From the NCBI GenBank assembly GCA_002309765.1, contig DBXY01000018.1:6915-39098 (forward strand): a stretch of DNA of 32,184 bases, written 5' to 3'. A program made the translations under genes and the position numbers. Position 1 is the stretch's first letter. Every line of letters begins with the position of its first letter. Source of the DNA: Verrucomicrobia bacterium UBA1200. GTDB lineage: Bacteria > Verrucomicrobiota > Kiritimatiellia > RFP12 > UBA1067. This document shows, piece after piece, positions 1-10,800 of this stretch. Below the pieces are notes generated by a model, which ran no database searches, was not told the origin of the DNA, and worked only from the letters and a program-made list of their open reading frames with translations.

Positions 1-1127
1 TGCCAATTGACCATGCAGTTGGTACCCCAGGCTCCACCGTGACCAAACCATTCATTCTCTCCATCTTTCTTTGGAGCATTTAATCCCAGCGAATAACCCC
101 CTAATCCTTCAGGGCGGGTTGAAACAGCGAGGATTGACTTGACTGTTTCTTCCTTCAAGATGCGTACGCCATTATCACCCATACCGAGATTCATCAACAT
201 CTTGTAGAACTTCAACTGGTCTGCGGCCGTTGTCCACAATCCCGCCCCAGCGGAAGCGAACACACGGTCGTCGCCATACGGCCGCTGCTGAGAGGCGTTT
301 TGCTCCATCCATTTCGCCTGACGTCCGCCCTTTACATCGTACATCTCGATCTTAGTGGCCAAATCTTTGTCGCTTGGCCAGAAACCGGAGGCGGTCATTC
401 CCAACGGCAACAATACGTTTTCCTTGAGATAATCCTCCCAGCGCTGCCCGGAAACGACCTCGACAATCGCCGCGCCAATGTCAATCCCGACATTGGAATA
501 CTGCACCTTGGTTCCCGGCTCAAACTTCAGCGGAATGCCCGCCGCCGTGGCCGCCACCGAACGCAACGGCATACGGCGCGCCCAGCCGCCCATCGACTGG
601 AAGTTCGGCAACTCGAAATCAAAGCCGCCAGTGTGGTTCATCACCATCCGCACGGTCAAAGTGTTCTTTGCTTTTGTAACCTGATAGGAACCATTGGCAT
701 CGGCGTTCCCCTTTACATACAGGGTCTTGAATTCGGGAAGATATTTCGACACCGGATCATCTAGAGAGATTTTCCCTTCCTCAACCAACTTGGCGATGGT
801 TACCCCGCAGAAACCCTTGGTTTGCGAACACTGCATATAGTGGTCATTGACAGTAATCGGCCGCCGCACGTCGCTGCCAGCATCCGCGTATCCCACACAA
901 GTAGTTTCCTGAACCCCGTTGTTGTAAAACACGCAAACCGCGCCGGGCAGTTCACCGCGCTCGACGTAAGGCGCAAGCGCATCGCGCGCAAAGGTGGTTC
1001 CGGAATCCTTCGGACCCGCCACATTGGCAGTGCGGCATCCGTTAAAAACCGCAAACGCGCACACCAAAGTGAACGCTCTGACAGTATGGGACAAAACTTT
1101 TCCAGTGCAACAAACTGAATTTGTCAT
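1..1127 (-). CDS. Beta-lactamase-family serine hydrolase (class C/EstB-like), 3' end cut by window edge
   Basis: I translated this frame by hand; it is open from the ATG at 1127 to the window edge (375 residues, no stop reached). It carries all three signatures of penicillin-recognising serine hydrolases: SQTK (SxxK nucleophile, residues 101-104), YSN (YxN, 210-212) and HGG (363-365). The N-terminus is hydrophobic and ends in FNGC (Cys31), a loose lipobox, so it is probably exported and perhaps a lipoprotein. The family includes class C beta-lactamases, DD-peptidases and esterases; the substrate cannot be told from sequence. A strong AGGAAGG ribosome binding site precedes the ATG. It starts 52 bases after the stop of the GDPD-GH29 gene on the same strand, so the two are probably co-transcribed. 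Esterase or peptidase is as likely as true beta-lactamase. Confidence 0.9.
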   Translation of the reverse strand, partial: MTNSVCCTGKVLSHTVRAFTLVCAFAVFNGCRTANVAGPKDSGTTFARDALAPYVERGELPGAVCVFYNNGVQETTCVGYADAGSDVRRPITVNDHYMQCSQTKGFCGVTIAKLVEEGKISLDDPVSKYLPEFKTLYVKGNADANGSYQVTKAKNTLTVRMVMNHTGGFDFELPNFQSMGGWARRMPLRSVAATAAGIPLKFEPGTKVQYSNVGIDIGAAIVEVVSGQRWEDYLKENVLLPLGMTASGFWPSDKDLATKIEMYDVKGGRQAKWMEQNASQQRPYGDDRVFASAGAGLWTTAADQLKFYKMLMNLGMGDNGVRILKEETVKSILAVSTRPEGLGGYSLGLNAPKKDGENEWFGHGGAWGTNCMVNW

Positions 1128-1179
1128 TTTTAACTTTCCTTCCTCTGATGGTATGGTTCACGAAAGACATAACCGACGG

Positions 1180-3471
1180 TCACCGTTTCTGTTCCATCCA
1201 GACAGCGGTGTCGGTTTCCCCGTTGGTGGTGGTCGCGTTCATCACGCGGTTTAAAGTTCGCTGATTGACCAGATAACGCTTGAACGCAACTTTCCCTGGC
1301 GTGCCAGCGCTCTTGGTGATTATCAAATCGCATTTCGAAGCCTTAACCGGCGTGCCAAGCACCCGGATTCTTTTGCTTCCGATGGCGGTTCCGGTCAACA
1401 CGGCTTTGCCGTCGGCCAAAAATTCCCAACCGTCAACCAACTCGCCGGCTGACACGTCTTCGGTCATGACCACCACGTTGAACTCTTCTCCAAGTGCCGC
1501 CTCTTTTGCAAAAAACTCTTTCCTGATTTCGTTGAACCGGCGCAACGCGACCACATCCTCATCCGCCAACAACCCGCGACGGTCCGGGGCGATGCCGATG
1601 TTCATCGTTCCGGCGTTGCCAACGATATTAAGATAACGTTGCATCAAAAATTCGCCGCACCGGACCGTGTTTTTGTCTTTTTCATGGAAGAACCATCCCC
1701 GGCGCAACGGGAAGTCCGCCTCCGGCGGATGAAACACCACACCGTCAGGTTTACCGACATCGGCGTAACGGCGGTAATTCGCGTAATTCGCCGGATCGTG
1801 GCTTGCGGTAGTGGCGCGGCAATCGTCTTTCAACATCCCGCGTTCATTCCCGGGCCAACGATAATCGGCTTGGTCGGATTCGTTGAAGATGCAAACCTTC
1901 GGCTGCAAACTCCGTACCATCGCAAAGGTTTCGGTCTCGTACCGATAGTACGGCAACGGGATCCGGCGCTTCGTCCGCGCCCCGCCGTAATAACCGTCGC
2001 CGCCGTTCGCACCGTCAAACCACATCTCAAAAATTTCGCCATATTCGCCGCCGAGTAATTCGCGGATCTGCGCCTGAAAAACATCGGTAACGTATTTGTC
2101 GCTCCCGTAATGTTCGTTGTTTCGATCCCACGGCGACACATAAACGCCAAACTTTAACCCGCGTTTGCGGCAAGCCTGTTCCATTTCCTTTACGTAATCC
2201 CCCTTGCCATTGCGGAATGGGGATTTGGAGATGTTGTGCCCTGTCGTCTTAGTCGGCCAAAGGCAGAATCCGTCATGGTGCTTGGCCACCACCACCAACC
2301 CCTGTAACCCGCCATCCGCGCAAGCGCCGACAATTTGGTCGGCGTCAAATTCCTGCGGGTTTAGCAATTTCGGGTCTTCATCGCCATAGCCCCATTCGCG
2401 GTCGGTGAAGGTGTTGAGCCCCCAATGCACAATACCGTAAATTTCAATGCCTTGGTCAATACGCTCTTTTAACGCCGCCCGAGGTACCGGCCGCGACACC
2501 GCCACTTGCTGTTTTTTTTCACCCGCTTTAATTTCGGCAATCACGCGGTGCATCACTTCCGGATAATCCGTGCCGAAACAATCAAATCCCATATTCCACA
2601 ACTTGCGGTACAACTCCGGGTTGTCCCCGTGCGTCCAAGGAAAACCGGCCGCAATCTTTCCGGCTTTGTGAATGCGCTCCACCGCGTCCTTGAGAAACGC
2701 TGAGGACGGACAGAACGGGTCTTCCTGCGCGGGATCGGCTTGAATCAGGAAATGCACGACATCCGCATTGGCGAAGTTGTCGGCGGCCGCGATATCAAAC
2801 AGATTCTTCATAAACGCCTCACCCTTAGCGCGGCGCTCCGGGGTGAACTCAATCTGCTTCCACTGCCCCATCCACATCCAGTAACTAGTCAAACCGTTCG
2901 GCACCGCCTGCCGCCACTGCTTCATCAGCTCGTAACTGCACCCGTGGCAATATACTTGCCGCTCAAGACCGAATTTCTTTACCAGCACCGAACTCTGCTC
3001 TACCGGAACATTCTTGTAGTCCATGTAGATTTTCCATTTTGGACGGCCTTTCATCGCGGCGAACAATCCCTCCCAAGTCGGAATGCGCACGTGGTTCCAG
3101 ATTTCGCCGTGCGCCGCCCCGATAGAAACGTCGCGGAGTTCCGACCAGTCGTACTCCTCCATTTTTTTGCCGTTGAGGGACGCATTGTGGTAGGCAATAA
3201 TCACCCCGTCCTTAGTGGTACGAATGTCAGCCTCCGGCACCACATTATCCGCCCATGCGAGCAAACACGCCTCAAGCGAATTGTCCGGACGGTTCACCCG
3301 CCCCGGCACCAATACCCCGTCGCCACGGTGTACCATGCTGAGGTTTAACAATCCAAGATCCCGACCCCATCCGACTGTCGCGCAAATAAACAGCGCAACG
3401 TAAAACAGCGTCATCCATACCGGTTGAAAACCGCGCTTCAACACACCTTCTATAAAAAAACATGACCGCAT
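1180..3471 (-). CDS. Secreted glycerophosphodiester phosphodiesterase-like / GH29 alpha-L-fucosidase fusion
   Basis: The 763-residue product has two catalytic-type domains. Numbering from the ATG at 3471, residues about 46-320 are a GDPD-like TIM barrel with HRG (His48), the metal-binding pair Glu80/Asp82 in PEADIRTTKDG and a second His95; the usual HD is HN here. Residues about 335-740 match GH29 alpha-L-fucosidase: HWGLNTF, KHHDGFCLWP (about 397-406) and MWFDGANG, whose Asp (about 486) is the position of the GH29 nucleophile. A Lys/Arg-then-hydrophobic N-terminus looks like a signal peptide. The frame continues to an ATG at 3552, but AAGGGA with good spacing supports 3471, and a possible promoter also lies inside the longer reading. 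Likely role: removing fucose or a related sugar from host or algal glycans outside the cytoplasm. Both activities are inferred. Confidence 0.85.
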   Translation of the reverse strand: MRSCFFIEGVLKRGFQPVWMTLFYVALFICATVGWGRDLGLLNLSMVHRGDGVLVPGRVNRPDNSLEACLLAWADNVVPEADIRTTKDGVIIAYHNASLNGKKMEEYDWSELRDVSIGAAHGEIWNHVRIPTWEGLFAAMKGRPKWKIYMDYKNVPVEQSSVLVKKFGLERQVYCHGCSYELMKQWRQAVPNGLTSYWMWMGQWKQIEFTPERRAKGEAFMKNLFDIAAADNFANADVVHFLIQADPAQEDPFCPSSAFLKDAVERIHKAGKIAAGFPWTHGDNPELYRKLWNMGFDCFGTDYPEVMHRVIAEIKAGEKKQQVAVSRPVPRAALKERIDQGIEIYGIVHWGLNTFTDREWGYGDEDPKLLNPQEFDADQIVGACADGGLQGLVVVAKHHDGFCLWPTKTTGHNISKSPFRNGKGDYVKEMEQACRKRGLKFGVYVSPWDRNNEHYGSDKYVTDVFQAQIRELLGGEYGEIFEMWFDGANGGDGYYGGARTKRRIPLPYYRYETETFAMVRSLQPKVCIFNESDQADYRWPGNERGMLKDDCRATTASHDPANYANYRRYADVGKPDGVVFHPPEADFPLRRGWFFHEKDKNTVRCGEFLMQRYLNIVGNAGTMNIGIAPDRRGLLADEDVVALRRFNEIRKEFFAKEAALGEEFNVVVMTEDVSAGELVDGWEFLADGKAVLTGTAIGSKRIRVLGTPVKASKCDLIITKSAGTPGKVAFKRYLVNQRTLNRVMNATTTNGETDTAVWMEQKR

Positions 3472-3552
3472 CGCAAATCCCTTTTCTACAAAAGCCGCAA
3501 CATAATCATTCGTCAACAACCAACACAAACATATTGCGAACTTTTGCCACAT

Positions 3553-3581
3553 AGTTTACCACAACCACGCCACCCGCGCAA
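3553..3581 (-). promoter_or_regulatory. Possible sigma-70-type promoter for the GDPD-GH29 gene
   Basis: On the minus strand TTGCGC (3581-3576) and TAAACT (3558-3553) are separated by 17 bases. Each box matches the consensus at four of six positions, so this is weak. Transcription would begin near 3546, which would make the upstream ATG at 3552 untranslatable and favours the start at 3471. Confidence 0.3.
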
Positions 3582-3585
3582 TACC

Positions 3586-3626
3586 AAAGCTAATCCAGGA
3601 AAGCTTTCAATGACAAGAAATCATTG
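3586..3626. repeat. Two small inverted repeats between eamA-like and GDPD-GH29 genes
   Basis: AAAGCT (3586-3591) pairs with AGCTTT (3602-3607), and CAATGA (3608-3613) pairs with TCATTG (3621-3626). They follow the eamA-like stop on the minus strand. Neither has a clear T-run, so a terminator role is only possible, not shown. Confidence 0.3.
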
Positions 3627-3634
3627 GACAACCG

Positions 3635-4531
3635 TCAAATCGTATTCTTTACGTCCATATCAGTTTTTGAGTTGTTTCTGACCACTAACACCACGGCGGT
3701 AAGGATTATCACTATGCCTATCGCCAAACGCAAGGTAAACCGCTCCCCAAACACCAAAGCGCCGATACCCACCGCCGTAACCGGTTCCAATGCACCCAGT
3801 ATCGCGGCGCGGGTCGGACCGATCAGGCGAATCGAAATGGTAATCATCGAAAACGACACCACCGACGGGAACACCCCCAACCCCAAAGCGCAGCCCCACG
3901 TCAACGGAGTCCGCAACGGCTGGAGTAGCGACAAGCCATGCAGCGGGACAAGGTAAATCGGCAATCCGAACCACAACACGTAAAAGATTAGTGTCTCCGG
4001 ATCGATCTGCCGCAACGATGATTCGCGTACCGCCACAATGTAAAGCGCGTAAGTCAACGATGACAGCAAAACGCAACCCAAACCCGACCAACTTACCGGC
4101 GCACCCCCGCTGCGGCTCAACAATGACACGCCAATCGTGGCCAATGCCAAAGCCACCCCCACCGACACATTGGCGTTTTCATGGAAAAACGCCACCATAA
4201 TCACCGCCACCATCACCGGGTAGGTAAACAATATGGTCGAGGCGATGCCGACATCCATCAGCCTAAAACTGATGAACAGGAACAAACTTGACAGTGACAC
4301 CAGCCACCCGCCGATAGCGACCGGGAGAACCTGCTTGAGCGGAACCGCGAATTTTTTGCGGCGCAGCAACATTAAGCCGCTCATAAGCAACGCGGCGAAA
4401 AGATAGCGGTAGAAGAGCACCGAGGCGGTGTTGAAACCGGCACGGTACATCGGCACCGCGAACAACGGGTTTAACCCGTATGACACCGCCGCCAGCGTCC
4501 CGCACAAAACCCCAAGTCTGAACTTACCCAT
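3635..4531 (-). CDS. EamA/DMT-family inner-membrane transporter
   Basis: About 298 residues with roughly ten hydrophobic segments arranged as two repeats of five, the layout of EamA (drug/metabolite transporter) proteins. The first segment, GVLCGTLAAVSYGLNPLFA, begins right after the ATG at 4531. A GTG at 4579 would add 16 residues and overlap the trpR-like stop by 14 bases; neither start has a good ribosome binding site, so the end point is a judgement. The upstream gene encodes a Trp-repressor-like protein that nearly touches this one. EamA members such as YddG export aromatic amino acids, so an amino-acid exporter controlled by tryptophan is a reasonable inference, though many EamA proteins carry other substrates. 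Confidence 0.88.
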   Translation of the reverse strand: MGKFRLGVLCGTLAAVSYGLNPLFAVPMYRAGFNTASVLFYRYLFAALLMSGLMLLRRKKFAVPLKQVLPVAIGGWLVSLSSLFLFISFRLMDVGIASTILFTYPVMVAVIMVAFFHENANVSVGVALALATIGVSLLSRSGGAPVSWSGLGCVLLSSLTYALYIVAVRESSLRQIDPETLIFYVLWFGLPIYLVPLHGLSLLQPLRTPLTWGCALGLGVFPSVVSFSMITISIRLIGPTRAAILGALEPVTAVGIGALVFGERFTLRLAIGIVIILTAVVLVVRNNSKTDMDVKNTI

Positions 4532-4565
4532 AACCGACAAACCCGAATGCGGAATCGCGCACCGC

Positions 4566-4868
4566 TCATTCTGAGGCACCGAAACTGTCTTTTAACCGCG
4601 ACAACGCCACACTGTCAGATTTCAGAATCTTCGAACCGCGGGTAATCTTGCACAGGCTGACGCGAAGCCGCCGCGCGATCTCGCGTTGCGGCACACCGGA
4701 TGACAACATCGCCAGTAGCCGCCACCGCAACGCCAGATCGCTGATCTCCGTCGGCGTAAACAACACCTCCAGCAAACTCGTCATTTCACATTCGGAGTCA
4801 ATCTCCGTAAGCATCTTGACAATTTGCCGCAATGCCTCGCCATCCAATTTGTGTCTTCGCCGACGCAT
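4566..4868 (-). CDS. trpR: Trp repressor (TrpR)-like DNA-binding protein
   Basis: The 100-residue product has the size and fold pattern of TrpR. LFTPTEISDLALRWRLL corresponds to the tryptophan-binding helices of TrpR (LLTPDEREALGTRVRIV in E. coli), and QREIARRLRVSLCKITRGS is the helix-turn-helix with the characteristic ITRGS recognition segment, followed by KILK. The ITRGS(N/K)xLK ending favours TrpR over the YerC/YecD branch. AGAAGGA precedes the ATG. It lies 12 bases after the giant oxidoreductase gene and just before the eamA-like gene, all on one strand. No trp biosynthetic genes are in view, and I could not recognise a palindromic trp operator nearby. Confidence 0.85.
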   Translation of the reverse strand: MRRRRHKLDGEALRQIVKMLTEIDSECEMTSLLEVLFTPTEISDLALRWRLLAMLSSGVPQREIARRLRVSLCKITRGSKILKSDSVALSRLKDSFGASE

Positions 4869-4880
4869 GTTTATCCTTCT

Positions 4881-7800
4881 CTATCTGAAGATGATTAACG
4901 AACCCAAAGGATAGCAATAAAAACTGCCCTCCCCGCTAATGAACTCCGGCATGGTAGTGGCGTTGAAAACGCCAAACTGACGTTCACCGTTCAAGAAGAA
5001 ATATCCGACTTTGCAACTGCCGGAGAAATCGAGGAACAATTTGCCCGTGTCGGTCAATTCGACATTCAGCTTATCGGAAATCCGTTGCGCCAGCAGGCTG
5101 GGGTCGAAGGAACAGCTGTAACCGATCCGGACATTGTCAAACAGCGAGTCCGCGTTATTCGCGCCCGGTTTAAAGGTGAGGGTGTGGGTACCGGCGGTCA
5201 ATTTGCCCAACGGGATCTCGGCGGTTACCCAAGTTTTGTCCTGGAACAAACCGGTCTGTAAAACCGGGATGCCATCGAGCTGCACCTCAATCGCCCCCTT
5301 GTACGTCGTGTTGTTGTAGAAACGCGAGGCGTAATCAAACTTTAGGGTGTAATCGGCAAGTTTGGAAACGGTAATGGTGCGCGAAATGTTGCCGCTGTTA
5401 CTCCTCAGGAAGGCAAAATGCGCGCCCTCGGTAGTGGACGTAGACTCGAAATATCCACCTACACGGGAAATACCCACATTATCCGTCTTGGCGAAACTCC
5501 AGCTAGTTAGATTCGACGCGAAGTAACTGCTGTTCCTGTTGCCGCGCCGGTCAAGATTGGGGGCATCGCCAGACAACGCCGGTGACGGTTCAAAACCGCC
5601 GTCCGTCACCAATGTCGGCTCAACCGTCTCACCATTGGCATTCACTTTCAATGTGCCTTGGCTGACGATTATCGGAGCGGACAAAACGCTGTCGGAACTA
5701 TCGCCGTCCAACTGCACCGTCAGCACACCGGAACCGGTTTTCTTGACCGGCGTGCCGACCAACGCGGCGGTAACCACCTCGCCATCGCCATCGACTTCAA
5801 CCTCCGAAGGTTCTGGGTTCTCTCCCTCAACCGCCGCACGGATTACACTGAACAACTCGCGATCACCATTATTCTTTGGAACCATCTTCAAATACCCGCT
5901 ACCTGTAAGATTCAATTCCGGACGGGTGGTGAGCAGACTTGTCATCGTAGTGCCGGGAGCAACGGTGTGATCCAACCATAAACCTCCGTCCTTCACCGTG
6001 ATTGGGCCAAGGATGGATAGTTCCGCCGAAACCTTAAAATCGCCGACATCTCCGTCGACGCCGTTAATGGTCAACGGCCCTGACGTCTCGCCAGCTGGTG
6101 TGGTGATAGGATGGCGAACACGAATACTCCTGCTGGCGCCAAGTTGTTTTGACATCAGATCAACCGTCAATCCGCCGGAAAGAATCTGTGCCGGAGGATT
6201 GGCATCGCTTAAATTAATCCAACTGGTGATGTCATCATTGTAAATCTGGAACACCGCGTCATTAAAGGCAAACACCGAGTTGGTGGTGTTATAGACACTA
6301 TTGGGAAGCGCCGCACCGATCAACCGCGATCCACCGCTTACCAACATTTTGGCGTTAGACTCGGTTTGTCCGCCCCAACCGGTGTTTGCCATACGCAGGT
6401 TCGGGACTTCCACCGTACTGCCGCCGGTGACTTCAAAATTAACATTGTATCCTGAAAGGTCAATGTAATCAATATGAAGCGACGAGTTGTCCAAGGTGAG
6501 CGAACCGCCAGCGGTTTTTGCCACCGAGTTAAAGGCCACCAATTTACGCAAACCATTCGGGGCGGACAAATTGTTAATGTAAACCGCGTTGTCGGCGTTA
6601 CCGCCGGCCAAACCGTCCAACCGCAGGTTAAAGTCGATGTAGTCGGAAACCACATTGTCCACATACAGCGTGGTGACACCGTCCAAACTGGCGGGAACCA
6701 CGAAGGTCATGCAAGCGTCATTACCGGCGGTAGCGATCACGTCCGGCGAAAGGATAGCAGTGTCTCGCAAGGTGAGGCTTTGCGCCCCCTGCAACGACAA
6801 CCCGAAATCAAACTGGTTGTACTGCAACATCTTTGCCGCCCAAATCGGGTGTGACAACTCAACATCGTCTTCTAACACGCTTAAATAACCGCGGGAAATC
6901 TCTTTCGCGGCATCACCAAAGACCAACGGCGTATCCGGAGGAATGGCATCGGCCGTGGCCAAGTTGAGCGCACCGCCCTTAACGTAGATGGCGTCGGAAA
7001 TGTAGTTTCTACCGGACAGGGTTAGAGTGCCGTTCCCGGACTTGGTGAGGCCTAAACGACTGCCGTTTTCCGCCAGCGTCCCAGAGAAAACGGTGTCGGA
7101 ATCGGAATCAACCACTAACGTAACCGGACAGTCGTTTGTTGTGGTTACCACCGTACCGGAACCGGATAGCCCGCCAACTTGTAGTGTAGGGCTGGCAATC
7201 ACAACCGTAGCGTCAACGTCAAGATTCCCGGCGAACACCTGTTCCGGATTGTTTTTTGTCACCAGCAGACTCGCAACGGTGGCGGCATACGCCCCTGCAC
7301 CATCCACGGTCTCAGTATAAATGTTCCTTTCCGAAGTACCGGTGTACAATTCCGTCCCGAAATTAATCATGCCGTCGCAGTCGTCAACCTCGCCGATCGG
7401 TTCGCCGTCGATACGGAACGAGCAAGCCTGCTCCCCGGCGAAACCGTAAGTTTGGATCCGGTACATGCCGTCCGCCAACTTCAACGGCACCGGCAACCGC
7501 TGGAAGCGGTATCCGTTACGCAAGAATCCTGGCGAAGCGGGAGAAAACTCCATCGCGGTGAGAATCGTTCCGCCGCTGGCAACCAAAGTGCGCATCGTCT
7601 TGACAAAACCCGCGCCGGTAGAGTCGTAGCACCCCAAATGCGTCACCCACAACGGACCGTTCTGCACGGTGAAATCATAACCGTACCCACGCGGATCATC
7701 GCCCATAACGGAACTCTCCACCACGGCGGAAAACGGCTGGTACACCTTGGATCCGTTGTTAAACTCAACTACGCCTTCCGAGACATTAAACTCTGAAAGC

Positions 7801-10800
7801 ACCGCCAACGTGTCGGTAAATTTGGCCGTTCCGGCTCCCGTCTTGTCAAGCTGGAACACACTAACCGGCACATCAAAATTCACGGCCGCACCTGACGCCA
7901 CATTGAGCTCGGATTCCATCCCGCCAAAGTACAGCATCCCGTTGGTGAACGTCCAAATACCGCTGCCGGAAATCTGGAGCGAGCCAATCTGCACTTCGCC
8001 GCCAAGATCAACCGTGCGGGCGGAGCCGTCACCGGTGAAGGTAGCGGTGGCGGAGGTTCCGTTCGCGATGTCACCGTTTGCCCATGCGGCAGGATTACTC
8101 CACGAATCATTGGACTGCCCACTGATCCAGCTTCCGCTCACCGAAGCGGTCGCATTGCTTATCGGCTCAGAATCCAGCACCATACGAGCATACTGCGCGT
8201 ACAAACCGCGGGAATCGCCGGCATATTTCTCCAAAATCGTCCGCCCTACACCATCTTGGTCATCCAACCGGTAAAGCATCCGACCGATCGCCAACTCCCG
8301 CAACGCCGCATTACGCTCGGCATCGTCGGTTCCCGATTCATAGGCACACGATACCGGGGCGGTCATCGCCTCACCGACCCATGACGGGTTGTTTTGCAAC
8401 GCGGTAACGGCGGCCGCGGCGGCATCCTTGTCCCGAAGCATTTCCGCCGCCAACGTGCACATACGAACGTTGGAAAGTTTTGACTGCGCCGACAACGAGT
8501 TAAACAGACCTTCCAGCAACGGGGCGAAAGCGAGGTTGCCCGCTTTGGCAAGCGCATACACCACCGCGTCGTTAAACGAGGTGGCACGGCCGTAATTCCC
8601 CATACCTTTGAAATCAGTGCCGCCTACCAATCCGCCGGAAGCCAGCAAATTCAACAGCCTCTCGTTGCCGGTGCTGTCGCCCAGCAACGCCAACGCGCAT
8701 GACAACGCATTCAACCGATCGTCACTGGCTGCGGACTGATACGCGCTCCGCAACAACGGCAACGCAACGTCAGGAGCGCTTAAAATATACTGCAAGCCGA
8801 TAAAATCGGTGGCCAAGCCATCAACCGCATTTTGCACCTGCGCCACGGTGACCGTGCTGTCGGCATCGGATAACACCCGTTCTTCCAAAGCACCGATCGC
8901 CACCAACTGCCGCTGTAAATCCGGCACGCTGATATTACGCACACAGCCGACATCCACGGCGGCCGCGGCGGCCAACCCTGCTGCGTATCCCTGATTCTGC
9001 ACATCCGCCTGCATCCGGATAATCGGCATAGCGTCGCGATGGGCGCTGACCCCCAAACCGGTGGCGATAACACCGTCCAAGTCCCGCGGCAGAAGAGCGC
9101 GGAAGGGAAGATCGGCGTTGAAACTCATGTTCTGCGTATGGTTGAAGAACATGAACACCTCCGAAGTGGTGTAACCATGCATATCGAAATTGCTGGTGCC
9201 GTGCATAATGGTGTCGGAATAAGTTTTTCCGCAGAGCACGTCCAACGGCGACACCACCACGTCACCGATAATCCGACGGCGTTCGCGGCTGGCGGTGTAC
9301 GGCGAACCGAAGGTAAAGAACGAGGTGTAAGCCAAACGCCCGCGAAGGGCGAAAAACGTCAAATCGCCGGCATCGGTGTCGTTCAAAAATCCCACGTCGT
9401 AATTGATGTAGCTGTTGGCCAGCTGCTGCTTGGAAAGCGTAGCTCCCTGCATCGCCAACTCCGCAACATCCAAATACTGCGTTCCAGCCCCGGCGGCGGC
9501 GGAAAGGTCGGCATTTCCGGTGCTGTCCACCACCACGCTGGCGTTAACCACCCCGCGCGTTCCATCCGGAAGCGCCACCACCACGCCGGTAACTTTGGCG
9601 CGTCCGGCGGCGTCCGTACCATCGGTTACCACGCCTTGGGCAAATGCGCCGTACCACACTTCCGCCCCCGCCGTGCGACACTGCCGACGCAGCCACTCGG
9701 ATTTTGCGGCATAGAACACCCAACCGGTAGCATCAACCCCGGCATCGAGTTCAGAGGTGAAACCGCGCACGTTGCCTTTGTAATAACGCCCGATGCACGA
9801 ATCGGTGGACGAACCGCCCATATTGTGCAGCACGTCCATAATCAAAACCGACTTGCCCTGGCGCGCTGCCGCAATCGCCGCCGGCGCTCCGGCGGTACCG
9901 GCACCGACCACCGCCACATCCACCGTCTTTAGCGTAGGCAGAACATCGCCGCAAGAAAATACCATACCCGCATCGTCCGAACCGACATTAAGCGGTTTGG
10001 AAAGCCGTTCGCAAACCCGCGCGGACGTGGTCGGAAACGCCACTCCTACAATCACATCGCCCAGAGCGCCGCGCGCGACGGCCGCAGCCGCCGCGGCAAC
10101 GCCCAAACGCTTACCGACGAAATAAGCGTTTACCGGCATGGACAACTTGGCTGCGACCGCGTAGCTAACATCTGCGTTGGGGCCAAGCACATACAAATAA
10201 TCATTGCCAACTGGTTTAAGCGCGTCCAAATTGAAAGCCGACGAACCGGTCCACACCGACACCTTCGCCACGCCGGTTATCGTGTCAACCGGAACAAAAT
10301 CCAAAGTTTCCGCCGCATCAACAGTTGATTCGGTCCAAGTCGCGTCGCGGAATTGCTGTTCCAAATCGGATAAAGCGGAGTAACTGGTCACTGGCATGGG
10401 AAATGACGCGGTAATACGATAGGCGGCCAGCGTCATGGAGGTCGGAGCACCCGCCACCTGTAAATCTGTCGGTTGGATGGTCACCGTTTGGACAAAAGGC
10501 AGCTGCTCAACGGTGTAACCCGAAGGCAAGGAGAACACCGTACCACGCTGGCAAATCACCGTCCGTGAAAAGGGTATCGGATCCGCGCTTCCGGCGGATA
10601 ACTCCACCCCTTTACCGCGGGCGACAGCGGCCAAAGTAGTGGCATCGATAACCGTTTTAGCCAGCACGACTTGACGGCCGCTACGGTTTGCGATTACCAC
10701 GCCGGCGGTCTTACCGTTGGCATCCGACACCGTTCCGACCGGCATCGATCCAGTCAAGAACGGCACCCCGGCGCCAACCAGCGCCGCATCCAATGACTGT

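Noticed and set aside
4869..4920. TrpR operator before the trpR-like gene
   Set aside because: CGTTAATC vaguely resembles half of the E. coli site, but there is no palindrome and part of it lies inside the upstream coding region.
9039..9932. 297-residue plus-strand frame
   Set aside because: Antisense to the FAD-binding region of the giant oxidoreductase; no family resemblance.
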